Source of the DNA: Closterium sp. NIES-65 | Lineage: Eukaryota; Streptophyta; Zygnematophyceae; Desmidiales; Closteriaceae | DNA length: 64,000 bases | Direction of reading: 5' to 3' | NCBI GenBank assembly: GCA_948144175.1 | Contig: CANXME010001995.1 | Coordinates: 248,001 to 312,000 of the forward strand | Part shown: one piece after another, positions 45,301-56,449 of the stretch | Layout: each line of letters opens with the position of its first letter | Numbering within the stretch: the first letter of the stretch is position 1 | Notes under the pieces: generated by a model | Databases searched by the model: none | Told to the model about the DNA's origin: nothing | Seen by the model: the letters and a program-made list of their open reading frames with translations, nothing else | Made by a program: the position numbers and the translations under genes

Positions 45301-48300
45301 GCTGCTTGCTCGTCTTACCTTGTAAGCTGGTGCCTGGGGGAAGGGGAGGCAGACAAGGGAGAACAGGCAGGGAGTGAGGAGGAGAGTGACGATGAGGAGG
45401 AGGAAACGAAGGAGGATGGGGACGAGGAGGGGGAGGGAGAGGAGGGGTTGGAGTTGGAAGAAGAAGAGGAGGGGGGAGGAGGAGGGGCATCAGGGGAAGG
45501 GTACATGGAAAAGGTTCTGGGAGGGGGTGGAGCAGCAGTGGCGGTAGGAGCAGCAGGAGCAGCATGGGGTGCAGCAGGGGTTGAAACGGGTGTGGGGGCA
45601 GGTGGGACAGGCGCTGTAGAAGGGAGTGAGACTGCACGGCTCGCATCCGTGGGTGCTCACATGGCAGGGCCTGTGGTGGTAACTGTGTTACCAGCTCTGC
45701 TTTCTGCAGCTAACCAATGGGTCTCGCTCCTCTCACACCCTCCATCTACCAGTCACTCCACCACCACTGATTGCACTACCACCACTCACACCACCCATGC
45801 GCCATCAGCCACCCTCACTAACCCTATGCCAGTAGCTACCCTCACTGCACGCCTGCTCACTCGCTCTCTTGCCACTGCTGCTGCTTCTCCTCTCTCCCAC
45901 TGCCGCCCACACCTCTGTGCGCGCTGGGCGGTGGATCTTGTCCGTTTCTTCCAGCTGCAAGGCGGGAAGGAGGCGGCGGAGAGGCGTGTGATTGGGTGGA
46001 TTCTGGCCGATCTCGAGTTGATGGGTGGAGGGGAGCAAAAATGGCCTCGATTTGTGGGTCACTTTCCTGACTCTTCTGTCACGGCTGGTTCTCGTGACAG
46101 TGGTACGACAGGGTACAGTCACATTGACAGCATCATCAACGCACTGCCGCCTCCTCCTCATCTCTCCTCCGCAATTTCGCAACCCCCCTCACACCTCCTC
46201 TCCTCCCGCCTCCTCCACTTCCTCTCTCACCTCACTCACCTCCTTGGCCCATCTGCCGTTTTCTTCTGCCCAGCGGGCGGCGGGCGGGAGGCACTGGCGG
46301 TTGAACTGATGTGCGCCTGGCAAGAGGAACACTCTCTGCGCCACCACCATCACTCCACCGTCACGCCACATGGCGGCCTCTCATTGGGCGGGCTTGACGG
46401 CGATGGCCTTGGGATTGGGCCAGCAGTGGTGGCGGAGCTGATGGTGGGGGCAGCACGGCAGGTGGGGGAGAAGGAGGCGGAGGTACAAAAAAGTGTGGAG
46501 GGAGGGGCAGAGGTGGGAGCAGGAGTGAGAGGAGCAGTAGAGGGCAGAGCGGAGGGAAGGCTTGTGAGCGAGGTGGTGAGTGTGTTGGTGCAACTGGCGT
46601 CCCAGGAAATCGACCCTGCTCGTGCCAGTGCTGCCACCGCCACTGCCACACATGCATCATTGGCTCTCAAGGCACTCTGCGGGCTTCTCAGAAGGTTCCT
46701 TGCAGCAGGGGCGTGGGGCCCATGGCAGGCATGGCAGGTGGTGCAGCAGCAGGTGGCAGCACTGAAGGATGAGAGAGAGGGCCGTGGCAACTCTTCCCAT
46801 GGAAATGCCGGGAGTGGGGGAGGGCGTGGGAGAGTGCGAGTGGTGGCAGAGGTGGTGGGGATACTGATGCCTGTGGTGCGGTGGGGCGGGCAGGTAGGGG
46901 GGCGAGCCGAGGCAGCAGGGGGAGGTGCAGCAGCGGGTGGGGAAGGAGGATGGAGAGGGGCGTTGGAGCAGCAGGTGGATGAGGAGGTGGTGTGGTGGGT
47001 GCAGCGAGCCAATGAGGCGCTGCCACTTGTCGCATGTGTGGAGCAGCAGAGTGCAGAGGCAAGAGGTGAGTGGTGGCCTGACGGTTAGTGCATCTCATGG
47101 TGCCTCACAACTGCCTCGCTATTGCCACATTGCCATGCACCACACCACACTGTGCCACATTGCCATGCACCACACCACACTGTGCCACATGCGCGCGTCC
47201 CTGACCACATGGGCATCAGCATTCACAATCCGTTCTGCTCCTCCCCTACTGCTATCCAAAGTCCAGCTATCTCCTTCTCCTTTTCCACCCCCTGCCCCTA
47301 TCCATCCCCCTTCCCCCCAATCTGTGCAGACTCGCTCGCTCTCCACGCCCTCGCCTTGGCGCTCTTCCCCATGCCACCATCATCTGGTCCCTCTTCCACC
47401 CCTCTCCAAGCCCACTCCTCCGCCACCACCAGCAGCCCCTCCCAGCGCGCCGCCCTGCTCGCCCTGCTGCGCCTGCAGACCTCCCGCCACGCCACTGCTG
47501 CCGTCGCTGCCGCTGCCGCCGCCTCCCGCCTCGCCGCTGCCGCGTCTGCTGGGGATGCAGGCAGCGTGGGGCCCGGGGAGACGAGCAGTGCTCTGAGCAG
47601 CGTGGGTAAGATGAGGCATGCTGGGGGTGTGAGTGCGGACGTGGGAGGGGGGGACGAGTTGGATGATCTAGACGAGCTTGATGAATTGGATGAGCTGGAT
47701 GAGGATGGCGGCGGTGATGCAGGTGGCAGTGATGACGTGCTATTTGACGAGCTTGATGAGCTGAATGAGGAGGAGGAGCAGCAGAGCGGTGGGAGGGATG
47801 GAAGGCCGGTGCAGGTGCAGAGCAGTGCCAGTGGTGCAACCAGTAACAGGGAGGCATTGCAGCAGCAGCAGGTGGGGGTCGAGGAAGCATGGGAGAGCAC
47901 ACAGGAGAGCAGGGAGGAGTGGGTGGCGCACGTGAATTGCTGCCTCCTCGCCCTCGCCAGCACAGCAGTGGCGTACAGCTGGCAGGAGATGGCGGAAGCT
48001 GACGTGGCGTTTGTGGGCGGCAGGCTGCGGCAGGCGCTGGCAGCAGCAGCCATGGCGTTTGAGGAGCTGGTGGAGGGTATGGGGGAGGGGGTGGGGGAGG
48101 AAGAGGATGGGAATAGGAGAAAATCAGGAAAGAGGCAAGCAGGGGAGGGGCAGGCAGGGGATGAGCAGGGAAGGGTGAGTGGCATGGCACGGCGGCTGGA
48201 GGCCATGCCATTGGACGTGGCAGGTGCTGCCCTCTCACTGCTCTCCATGCTGCTCGCCCTCCACTCCCACGCCTCTGCTGCCTCCGCTGCCACCAGCAGC

Positions 48301-50066
48301 ATCTTCTCACTCTGGTCGTCAGCCGCTCCATCGGCGTCCCCCTCCTCGCTCTGGTCATCAGAGGCATGTGCAGCGGTGGTACGGCAGGGGTCAGAGCACG
48401 CCTTGCGCATCTTCATTGCTACAGGCCTAGCAGACGCGGCTGTCCCTCACAGCACCGTCGCCAGCAGTGCAGCCAGCAGCGTTCAGAGCAGCCAGCCCAT
48501 GACAACCTGGCGCCTGCAGCATCCACTCTTCTTCCGCCAGCTGTCGCACGCAGTGCTTGCCGCTCCCCCTCGGGCGGTGGAAGCAGCGGTGCGGGCAGCG
48601 GAGATCTGGGGGGCGGGGCGAGGGCCAATTGCAGGGCTGTATGCGCTCATGTGCGGCCCGTCGCCAGGTGGCAGCGTGCGATTGGCTGCATTCTGGTGTC
48701 TTTCTAGGGAGCAGGTATTGCCTGCTGCTGTGGGGGCAGCGGTGGTGAGGGGCGGAGGAGACGGGGAGACACATGGAGAGCCAGTTGGTGATGGCGTCAG
48801 ACCTGAGCTGGCTCACATTCTGCAGCCAGCCAATCGGAAGGAGTTGCTGACGTCAGCTCTGACGTCATCGCAGCGGGTGCGGTACTACCTGGCAGCTTGT
48901 CTTGTGCTGCACCGCATCCAATCCCTCCCCACCTCACCCCCATCCCCACCTCCCTCCACCGCAACCGCCTCTGCCGCATCGCCATCCTCCCCTCGTGACC
49001 GCCTCATCTCTTTCATCCTAGCCACTCCCACTCTCACTCTCCTCCTCGACCTCGTCTCTCAAAACCTCCTCCTCGCCCCCTCTCCCTCACACTCCTCCGC
49101 CTCTGCACGTCGCCTCATCCATCTCAACCCCTCAGGACCCCTCCCCCCTGCGGTAGCCCAAGCTGGGGACTTTGCCACACGTGCAGTTGCCCAGGCCTCG
49201 CCTCTGGACGTCGCACTGGAAGTTTTAACCCTGTCCGGGGCAGGCAAATTATCGGTGCCACGCATGCGCAGCCTGGCAGCAGCGGTGTTTGGGGCAGCGC
49301 TGCGAGTGGTGCCAGGGGGGGTGAGGCGGTGGTATGCGGATGTGAGGGAGATGGGAGTGCGGCGGGGCATGGACATCTTCACTGCCCGATACTGCAGCGC
49401 TCACATGATCTCCCTCGAACTCGCCCAGGTATGCATTCTCTCCCTCTCTCTCACCTCTCCTCTCTCATCTTCTCAAACCATGTTCATGAAATACCACGCT
49501 CCCAGCGACACTCCTTCCTTCGTACCTCTCCTGAATCTTCCCAGCCACGTCCCATTCTGCTGCCGCTTCCCTTCCTCCGTCAAACCCCCCCCCCCCTCCC
49601 CAACCAGGCGCAGAAGGCGGGCGGCAGCAAGGAGGACCTGACGGTGCGCACACGGCGGTCAGCACGCGAGGTGTGGGCGGTGTACTGCAAGGACGAGGCC
49701 AAGCTGGAGCTTGTCATCAAGCTGCCCGAAAGCTACCCGCTGCGAGGGGCAGCTGTCGAAAGTTCCAAAGGGGCAGGCGTGAAAGAGGCCGAGATGCGCA
49801 AGTGGCTGTTGGCTGCTAACTCGTTCCTGCTGCTGGGAGGGGGGTCGGTGGCAGATGCGGTGGTGCAGTGGTGCGACTGTGCAGAGAAGAAGTTTGAAGG
49901 GGTTGAGGATTGCCCCATCTGCTACAGTGTCATCCACTCGTCCAATGGCAGCCTGCCACGTCTGCAGTGCCGCACGTGCAAGCACAAGTTCCACCCCGAG
50001 TGTCTGTACCAGTGGTTCCAATCCTCCCACAAGTCCACCTGCCCGCTCTGCCAGACATCCTTCTAG
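39359..50066 (+). CDS. LTN1: Listerin, RING E3 ubiquitin ligase of ribosome quality control
   Basis: Ten exons: 39359–39417, 40022–40262, 40439–40501, 40895–40972, 41220–41311, 41803–41905, 42206–42364, 42556–47065, 47330–49428, 49608–50066; 2,620 aa, every junction in phase. The 19-codon first exon (MGRQKGGDAARSKNRPASS) joins LAASLLAAG and VGFGGYVGS, the conserved Listerin N-terminus that docks on the 60S/NEMF complex. LRRLAKKDATTKLKALEAL and the following HEAT-type helices continue the match, and PHLKQVMGPWWVAQFD is diagnostic. The C-terminus has the RWD-like region and a RING (CPIC...CRTC...HPEC...CPLC, C4HC3) that ubiquitinates stalled nascent chains. At 2,620 aa it is longer than the ~1,800-residue plant and animal proteins; the excess is Ala/Ser/Gly-rich and acidic insertions in the two largest exons. 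Confidence 0.95.
40477..40538 (+). repeat. 31-bp tandem duplication over a 5' splice site
   Basis: The end of Listerin exon 3 with its donor (CCAAG|GTGAGT) at 40477–40507 is repeated at 40508–40538 with one substitution. Donors fall at 40502 and 40533. The 31-bp period would shift frame if the second were used. Confidence 0.93.
41290..41640 (+). repeat. Minisatellite of eleven consecutive 5' splice sites
   Basis: The end of Listerin exon 5 (CTCGTCAAGGCCGTGG|GTGAGT) is copied with a 28-bp period twice. It then drifts into ~31–36-bp units containing GGGTCAACTCGAGTC. Ten perfect GTGGGGTGAGT cores and one variant occur from 41,308 to ~41,634. Confidence 0.94.
41939..42130 (+). repeat. 12-bp minisatellite in Listerin intron 6
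   Basis: Sixteen units of CTGCTGCCCATC (early units CACC, one CAAT). The array is pyrimidine-rich on the transcript and lies ~70 bp before the acceptor of exon 7. Confidence 0.93.
47131..47190 (+). repeat. 30-bp exact tandem duplication in Listerin intron 8
   Basis: Two identical 30-bp copies (47131–47160 and 47161–47190) beginning TGCCATGCACCACACCACAC. Confidence 0.93.
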
Positions 50067-50411
50067 CTTCAGCTGCTCGCCTGGCGTCATTGTGTTTGAG
50101 ATTTCGGCCGGGAGTCAGCAGCAGGGGTCAGCAGCTTTGGGATGAGCCTTGCCTGCTTTTCTTTCTGGCTTCTTAGCCTCTAGACGCATACCCAGTCTCC
50201 CATCGAGCTTCTTGGTTAGATGGAGGTTCTCTTAAAATAAAAACGTTGTGCCGTGTTATATAGGCAAGAGGAGGTACTGCAACGAAGGCAGCAGGCAATG
50301 CTACATATTTACAGACACTTCCAGCATAGGCATGAGAATTGCCCCACTGGGCTCAGTGATGACAGCGTAACACAACTTCGGACTACAAAAACATCAGGTG
50401 GCCAGCTCGCT
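50067..50411. other. Short convergent 3' spacer (Listerin / ACBP)
   Basis: Only 345 bp separate the stop codons of two convergent genes. An AAAATAAAAACG stretch near 50,234 could serve polyadenylation of the plus-strand gene. Confidence 0.55.
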
Positions 50412-51226
50412 TCAAGAAGGCGAGAAGAGAATCTGGAATTGCTTCACCTTCTGAACGTAGTTGACCATCGCGACTTCGATGCTAAGGCCTGCGGGGGGGC
50501 GAACGAAATAGTCAGGACTGACTGGCATGGATGGAATGGCACATTCATGGACGTCAATCCATGCATGAATCCACTGAAGTTTCGCTCTTCAGGGGTCATG
50601 GACTCGATGCAATGCAATGCAAGCTGACCTGCGAAGTCGCGCCAAGCCTGAAGTTTCTCGCGGTCGTCAGTGTCCACGTCCTCTTCTGAACCTGCACAGC
50701 ATTCCGTGTTAACGTCAGCTCTGTTTCTAACAGCACGATATCTGAATAGAAGACGACGGAATGAGCAGACAAAACTTCAAGTTGTGACTATTGTGAGTAA
50801 ACACTGCCTACGAAGTTTAGAGACGTCTAAGCGACTGACAACCTAGAAGCGAGACCTTGGTCGCAAAATGCAAAAACGAACGAAAGCCGTACACGAAGTG
50901 ATGCTTCCTGCAGTCGCCTGCTTGTACAGCCCATAGAGAACCAGCTGGTACGACGGTGCTAGTGCTGGACTCAGCTGCTTCGCCGCCTCAACAGACGCAA
51001 GGAAATCGGCCTGAATGGACGAACACACGTCAGTGAGAAGCCGCGTCACGCAGCAGGGACAAAAGGAGAACGAACGGAATCACGCTGCGATACATCATAC
51101 GCTACCATGCGCTTTATGTACCTCAAGGCTCAGGTCGCATGCTGCCTCCGTGAATGGCTCGGCCCGACAGGCCAACGCATGCGGAACGGCAGGCGACTCC
51201 CACCGTTCGCGGACATATGCTGCCAT
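50412..51226 (-). CDS. Small acyl-CoA-binding protein (ACBP)
   Basis: Four exons: 51226–51122, 51010–50893, 50691–50629, 50488–50412. Lengths 105, 118, 63 and 77 nt give exactly 120 codons plus stop, with matching phases. The fold is a single ACB domain of four helices that binds long-chain acyl-CoA in the cytosol and buffers or carries it between membranes. Signature segments are ADFLASVEAAKQL, YQLVLYGLYKQAT (the acyl-CoA-binding Tyr/Lys pair), EKLQAWRDFAGLS (the KxxAW core split by intron 3) and AMVNYVQKVKQF (the conserved last-helix Tyr). It lacks a signal peptide and ankyrin or kelch extensions, so it belongs with the small ACBPs. The loop after KQAT is atypical and slightly long (GSITSCSEEDVDTDD). 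Confidence 0.93.
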
Positions 51227-51716
51227 AAGTCCAACCCTAGATAACGATGCTCCACAGCGTAGCCCTCAATCCTTACAGCATGAGTGAAATCGGCTGTCAA
51301 AACTCGCAAGCATTCCTGGAAACAACGTAACTACAACGGACATGCTAGAAGCAACGCATGCGATTTTGGCTGAAAGATAATTTTTGGGTGAGCTGGGCTT
51401 GCATGCGCGAAAACCTGTGTCGAATGGCGCGAAACCTCCTCTTATCAGGCTGGCTCACCTCGAAAGTGACGGAATGATGGCACAATCCTGAAACTTCTGC
51501 AGTGTACTTCGCTCGTGCTATTTGGCAAAAAAATCAATAAATGCAACTAGCAAATAGTAAACCACATAACTGCTCCAACATGGGATACCAGCGCTGTGTC
51601 CCTTTCCCCTAGCTTCCATACTCAGAAAGAGGAAACTCTCTTAGGCCCACTTCTCGAGGGAGACTACAGGGGCCTCACACATACGAGCACAGACATGCGC
51701 CAGCATATATGCGGCA
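51227..51716. other. Intergenic spacer between two minus-strand genes
   Basis: No coding signal. It contains CACCTCGAAAGTGACGGA (51456–51473), which recurs at 54486–54503. Confidence 0.5.
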
Positions 51717-53775
51717 TTATTCAATGAGTGAAAACTTCACACGCCTCCCTGACATCCTCGGGTCTTGCAGCAATCCAGGAAACATGGGTGGTTTCGCACC
51801 ATAGTCCAGAACAGAAGAGTAACTCACAACGCTACCAAGACTGCTGGTGGTGGTGCTGTAAGCAGCTGTACTGGTACTGCGAGGGCTTCTAGATGGGGCG
51901 GAAGGAGCACTAGTTTGGGGAGGAGCCACTGCCGCGCTGGAGCTCTCAAGTACCCACATTTGGCCCACACGCTCTTTCGGCGAGGTGACTTTCTTTGGAG
52001 ACGATGGGCCATATTCACCTACGCTCGCAGAGTGCGGAAGCCCAGTCGGTGCGTGCTCCTGCGCCTTGGAACCACATGCACTGAGGTCGCTCTCCGACCG
52101 ACAGGAGGGAATCCTGCGTGAAGCAGATGCGCTGACCTTGATGTTGCCGCTGCTCCTTCTCCCCCCCTGCTTGCTTGGCTCCTGGTCCGTTGCTTCCTCG
52201 TTGTTGGACCTCGTCTCGGCGCTGCTTCCTGTGCTGTTGAGGCAGTTGCACGTGCTGCTCATGCTCACGCTCCTTGAAAGCACACCGTCGGGGGTCACAT
52301 CGTGCTGGTGCTGCCGCATGCCCATCATCCATTCTTGATGCTGCACCTTCATCCTCTCGCTCTGCACCTCTTGTGCCGCCTGCTTCGCCGCATCCTTGAC
52401 GATCCTCTCCTTATCTTTCTGCAGCGCTTCCCTCTCCCGCTTCAACTCCTCTCGCTCCTTCCTCACCTCCTCCCTCTCCTTCCCCACAGCCTCCCTTTCC
52501 TGTGCCAACACTGCTCGCGACCACTCCAGCGACACTCGGGTCCTTTGCGCTGACGCACGTTCCTCCTTTTGCTTTGCCGCTGCCACGTCATCAGCCTGGG
52601 ACCACGCTTTCAGCACCGCTTTCAGCTCCTTCGCCAAGTCGTTTCGTTCCGACGCCAACACGCGGGCGGCTGCTGTGGCTTCATTCGCTGTGCGCTCCGC
52701 TGAGCGCAAAGATTCTGCACAGAGAAAAGAAAAACAGAAACGACACGAGTAACGAAGAGTAAGAAACCACCCAAAGAGGATTGCACAACAATCGACTTTA
52801 CTGATTCTAGACGCTGAGTTTGAGTGGTCCAAAAGCGCGTGTCGAGCCCCGTCATGATGTTCCGGACTCACCAGAGAGCAACTTGTTGATTCGCACGCAT
52901 CGTTCCAGCTGCGTCCTCAGATCGTCAATCTCGCGACGCAGCCGTCTCATCGACACCGACCCGGCGTCCGAATCCTCCTCGTCATCCGTCGCTTCGTTTC
53001 GGGCCGTTGTCGCCGTGTCCTCGTCCTTCAAACGGGTTTTGCGGGAGAGGGTGCGCTCCGACGGATCCGACGCCGCGACGCGCGACAGGGATCGGCCTCG
53101 GGACGATGCGTTCCCCTGGATCGCTTTAGGAGAGGAAGCAGAGGAAGCAGAGGAAGCGGAGGAAGCGGAGGAAGCGGAGGACGTAGAGGAAGCGGGAGAG
53201 GTTGGGATTGTCGCGTTAGTACTTGCCGAGTCGCGTGCCACACGATCGCTAATGCTGCGGATCATCGCCTTTGCGCCACCCTCCTTACGGCTCTGCGCTC
53301 CCTCGCGACCCGCATCTGCCGCTTTAAGAGGGAACTCCCTCGACCAGTTATCACGGCTCTTGGATTCACGGTTGTGTATGTCGCTCTTTGCGCCGTGCGT
53401 TCCGCTGGTTCCTTGAGACGCACCCTTTTCCGGCGTGCGGACTCTCGGCGTCGCCGCGTCCACCGCCCCGCCTCTGTCACCCACCAGGAGCCGCATCGCG
53501 AGGCGCCGAGGGAGGTCGCGAGGCGACGCGGATCCGTTACTTGAAGCAGCGTCGCGCGGAATCATTTCAAGGGAACGGCGACTGGATTTCATGGCTGAAG
53601 GAGTGCTTGCGGGTGGCGACATGGGGGACAGCGTGCTCCGCGGGGAGTGGAGAGGTGGAACAGAAACGCTGGGGAGGGTTTTGATAAAGCGGGAGAGCGA
53701 GTCGGAGAGGAACGAGTCAGTGGACGACGATTTGCGATGGGACCTGATCGGAGACAACCGATCTATGCTGGCCAT
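51717..53775 (-). CDS. Ser-rich protein with central coiled coil, unknown function
   Basis: Two exons: 53775–52872 and 52714–51717, joined through Glu (…KLLS-E-SLRSAER…); 633 aa. The N-terminal ~260 residues are Ser/Pro/Arg-rich and probably disordered, with many SP and RxxS sites and an SSAS repeat (near 190–205). A coiled coil starts near 275 (MRRLRREIDDLRTQLE) and runs to ~430. It includes a strongly charged heptad block (GKEREEVRKEREELKRERE). The C-terminal third is again Ser/Thr-rich, with two near-repeats of an SPKK-type motif. It has no membrane segment or catalytic motif. The layout suggests a scaffold or cytoskeleton-associated protein, but I recognise no family. The Met at 53775 begins the charged region; the frame is open upstream to 53886, so the start is uncertain. 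Confidence 0.75.
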
Positions 53776-54532
53776 GTCAGTTACCCCTGTAAGGAAATGT
53801 ATTTGAATACCACTACACCCAACGGTGGAATGGATGGGATTGATCATCAGGGAAGCGGCCAAAGCAACGAGTAGGCAGAGCAGCACAACGAGGTGGAAGA
53901 GGATGTGACGAATGGGCGCTGTAGAATGCTGAGTTCAAATCTCAAAACCTTGTCCAAATGGGCACCCTTGACGTGGCTCGGTGGTTCGCTCAACAAGGAG
54001 TGAGTAGTGGGATGGGGAGGGATGGGAGAGGGTTGCATAACATCACATAGGTATGAAGAATGCAAGAAGAATGCAGCTGCGACAAGAAGATTGCAATGCA
54101 AGCAACTGCCACTGCGAATCTGCGATGCTTGCCATCCCTGATGGCGGCTCGAAAGTCGCGCCTCCATCGCACTGCTTCCAAGTTCCACTTCGTCGCTGCG
54201 CTTCGATCACTTGCGCTTCCCTGGGCTTTCCGCCTTCCTTCTCCCTCTCCTCCCCATCGATCCGCCTCCCCCCCCGCTCGCCACCCCAAGATCACCCGTA
54301 AGTCAATCTATACGGGCAGTCACAAAAGGTTTGAGATTATCATATTGACTGTTCAATTACTCGGGGTACACAACCCAGTTGTCAGTTGTTACTGCCAGAA
54401 TTTCTCACATGCTGACGAACTGTCAAAAGTCCCAAAGTTCTTGTGACTGCCCGTTTGATTGAAATATGAACTGGTCAGGGAGCGCCACCTCGAAAGTGAC
54501 GGAGTGCCGTGAAGCACTGGAAGCTGTACAAG
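53776..54532. other. Intergenic, with a small TIR element
   Basis: It holds the likely promoter of the coiled-coil gene and a 143-bp inverted-repeat element (listed separately). The open frames at 54,053–54,446 have no family resemblance. Confidence 0.5.
54312..54454. mobile_element. Candidate 143-bp TIR element (MITE-like)
   Basis: Perfect 14-bp inverted ends ACGGGCAGTCACAA (54312–54325) and TTGTGACTGCCCGT (54441–54454), with weaker pairing continuing inward. I cannot see a convincing target duplication, so it may be old or simply a hairpin. It has no coding capacity. Confidence 0.5.
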
Positions 54533-54865
54533 TGTAAGGAAATTCCCTTTTCCTTACTTCGCATCCCTGCTCAACGCGTACATCACTGTAGCACCTCAGT
54601 CAGCACCGTTACCACTCGCGACCATCGCATCATTCATCATCCCGCCCTTTTCGCACATCGCATCCCGACCTCACGGCTCGGCTGGTAACCCGCGCTCCGG
54701 GCCTACGCTTCGACACTTTCCCAACCTCAGTCCCAGGCTCGTCGCGCGACCATTACCGTTACCACTATAGTTTCGCTATATAATGTTCGCTCATGCCTTC
54801 GCTCATTTGTATTCCTTGCTTCGATAGTGCAATTCTCGTTCGTTCACTCAATTGCACTCGTAACA
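54533..54865 (+). repeat. Probable 5' LTR of the gypsy element
   Basis: Starts TGTAAGGAAA and ends CTCGTAACA (TG...CA, 333 bp). It is followed after two bases by TGGTATTCAGAGC (54868–54880), which resembles an initiator tRNA-Met primer site. The boundary is inferred because the 3' LTR is not in the window. Confidence 0.65.
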
Positions 54866-55046
54866 CTTGGTATTCAGAGCCTACGATCTCATCTCGGACC
54901 GCACCCACACCTTCGCTTCCCACTATCTCAATTTTTGGGGGGGGTAGACGTCTCTCAGCGACACAGCACCGCCGCTCGTAGTGCTCTCTCGAAAGCACGC
55001 ACGGCCACGACCGAGGCTCTCGCTGAGCTTGCCCGACACCCCCGCC

Positions 55047-56056
55047 ATGGCCGATTTCAATCTCGCCACGTTGACGCAGGAGCAACTCGATCGTCTCGTG
55101 CGTCAATTGGAGGATTCGGCGCTCGAAATCGCGACTCTCACGGCGGAACGTGACTCCGCCCGTCAACAGTCAACGGTGAACGTACCGACGACATCACACG
55201 CACCAACCAATGCATCTGCACATTCGGAGGAGCCCATCGTCATCTCATCCGGCACACCAACGCAACACAACAGCACGGGACAGCGCTCAGGCGCAGCCAG
55301 TGACGGCGCAGCCCAACCGATGCCCGGCATGGGAGGGAACAGGAGCGCATTAAGCCCACGGGAGCCCCGAGAAGCCCGTCGGCACGTGGAGTTTGCAGCG
55401 ACAAGTGGCGAGAACGCCGTGATGGCCCCAATGCCACTCAAGCCGCAACGCCCGCCCTGCTTCGACCCAAGCCAACGCGGCGGCCCGACAGTTCAATCGT
55501 GGGTCTTCACGATGAATGTGTTTTTCGACGCCAACTACGTCGAGTCGGACGCCGCCAAGATCCGGTATGCGGTTTCACTACTCAGGGGCCCCGCCATGGA
55601 CTGGTGGCGAGTCATTGTGACGTCGCCGCGCGCCTACGAGCCACCGTCGCACGAGGAAGGGCCCTCGGGTCCAGCTGTTACCTGGAGTTCGTTATGCAAA
55701 ACCGCCCAATACAGCACGTGGGATGCGTGGTGCGCAGGGCTTCGGGCGCGCTTTGAGCCGATCGCGGCCTCGATTTCGGCGCGTCAGAAACTGCGCACTT
55801 GGCGCCAGCTCGGGTCAGTTCAAAACTACACCAGCGGGTTTCTCGCACTTTGCGAACAGGTCGGCTACATGCACGAGGCGGAGCGGGTGGACCGTTACGT
55901 CGGAGGGCTGAAGCCGGACATCTCGCACGAGATAATGCTACGCGGGCTCTCGAATTTCAACGAGATCCTCGCGCTCGCCGAGAAAATCGATATCCTACGA
56001 CGACCGAGACCGGGGTCCTATTACGGACATCGTCCTCGGGGACCGACCGAGCACGC
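55047..56056 (+). pseudogene. gag region of the gypsy element (interrupted)
   Basis: From an ATG at 55047 (MADFNLATLTQEQLDRLV) the region covers a short coiled N-terminus, a Ser/Thr-rich linker and the capsid-like gag core. It ends at the insertion point of copia copy B. The knuckle and protease parts continue on the far side at ~63,473–64,000. Treated as a fossil. Confidence 0.85.
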
Positions 56057-56188
56057 TGTGAAAATAGAAACGTGAATGGATTGACTACGAACGAGGTGAG
56101 TACAAATAGGAAACCCTAATTGGGTTGTACCCCCTATGGGATACCCCACTATAGCCTACACAAACAAGTAAGCTATAATGTTCTGACA
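56057..56188 (-). repeat. 3' LTR of copia copy B
   Basis: 132 bp, identical to 63336–63467. It differs from copy A LTRs mainly in the first ~45 bases. Confidence 0.93.
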
Positions 56189-56449
56189 CACCCCCATAGG
56201 CAAAGTGGGGGAGAACAAGGGGTCACAAGACCAGTCAAGCAAAGCAAAGCAAAGCTCAGGGTGGATCACAAAGTCACCACACATTCCGAGCACAAGGTCA
56301 AGGGCCACAAGGCCAGTTCGCATGCAAGATTATATATAGAGATATACAAGAATCAAACAAGCAAGAGCAAGAGTATATATAGGTCAAGGTACAAGCAAGG
56401 TCAAGAAGTGAGCAAGTGAGACAAGACAGGCACAAGACCCAGCTGCGTG

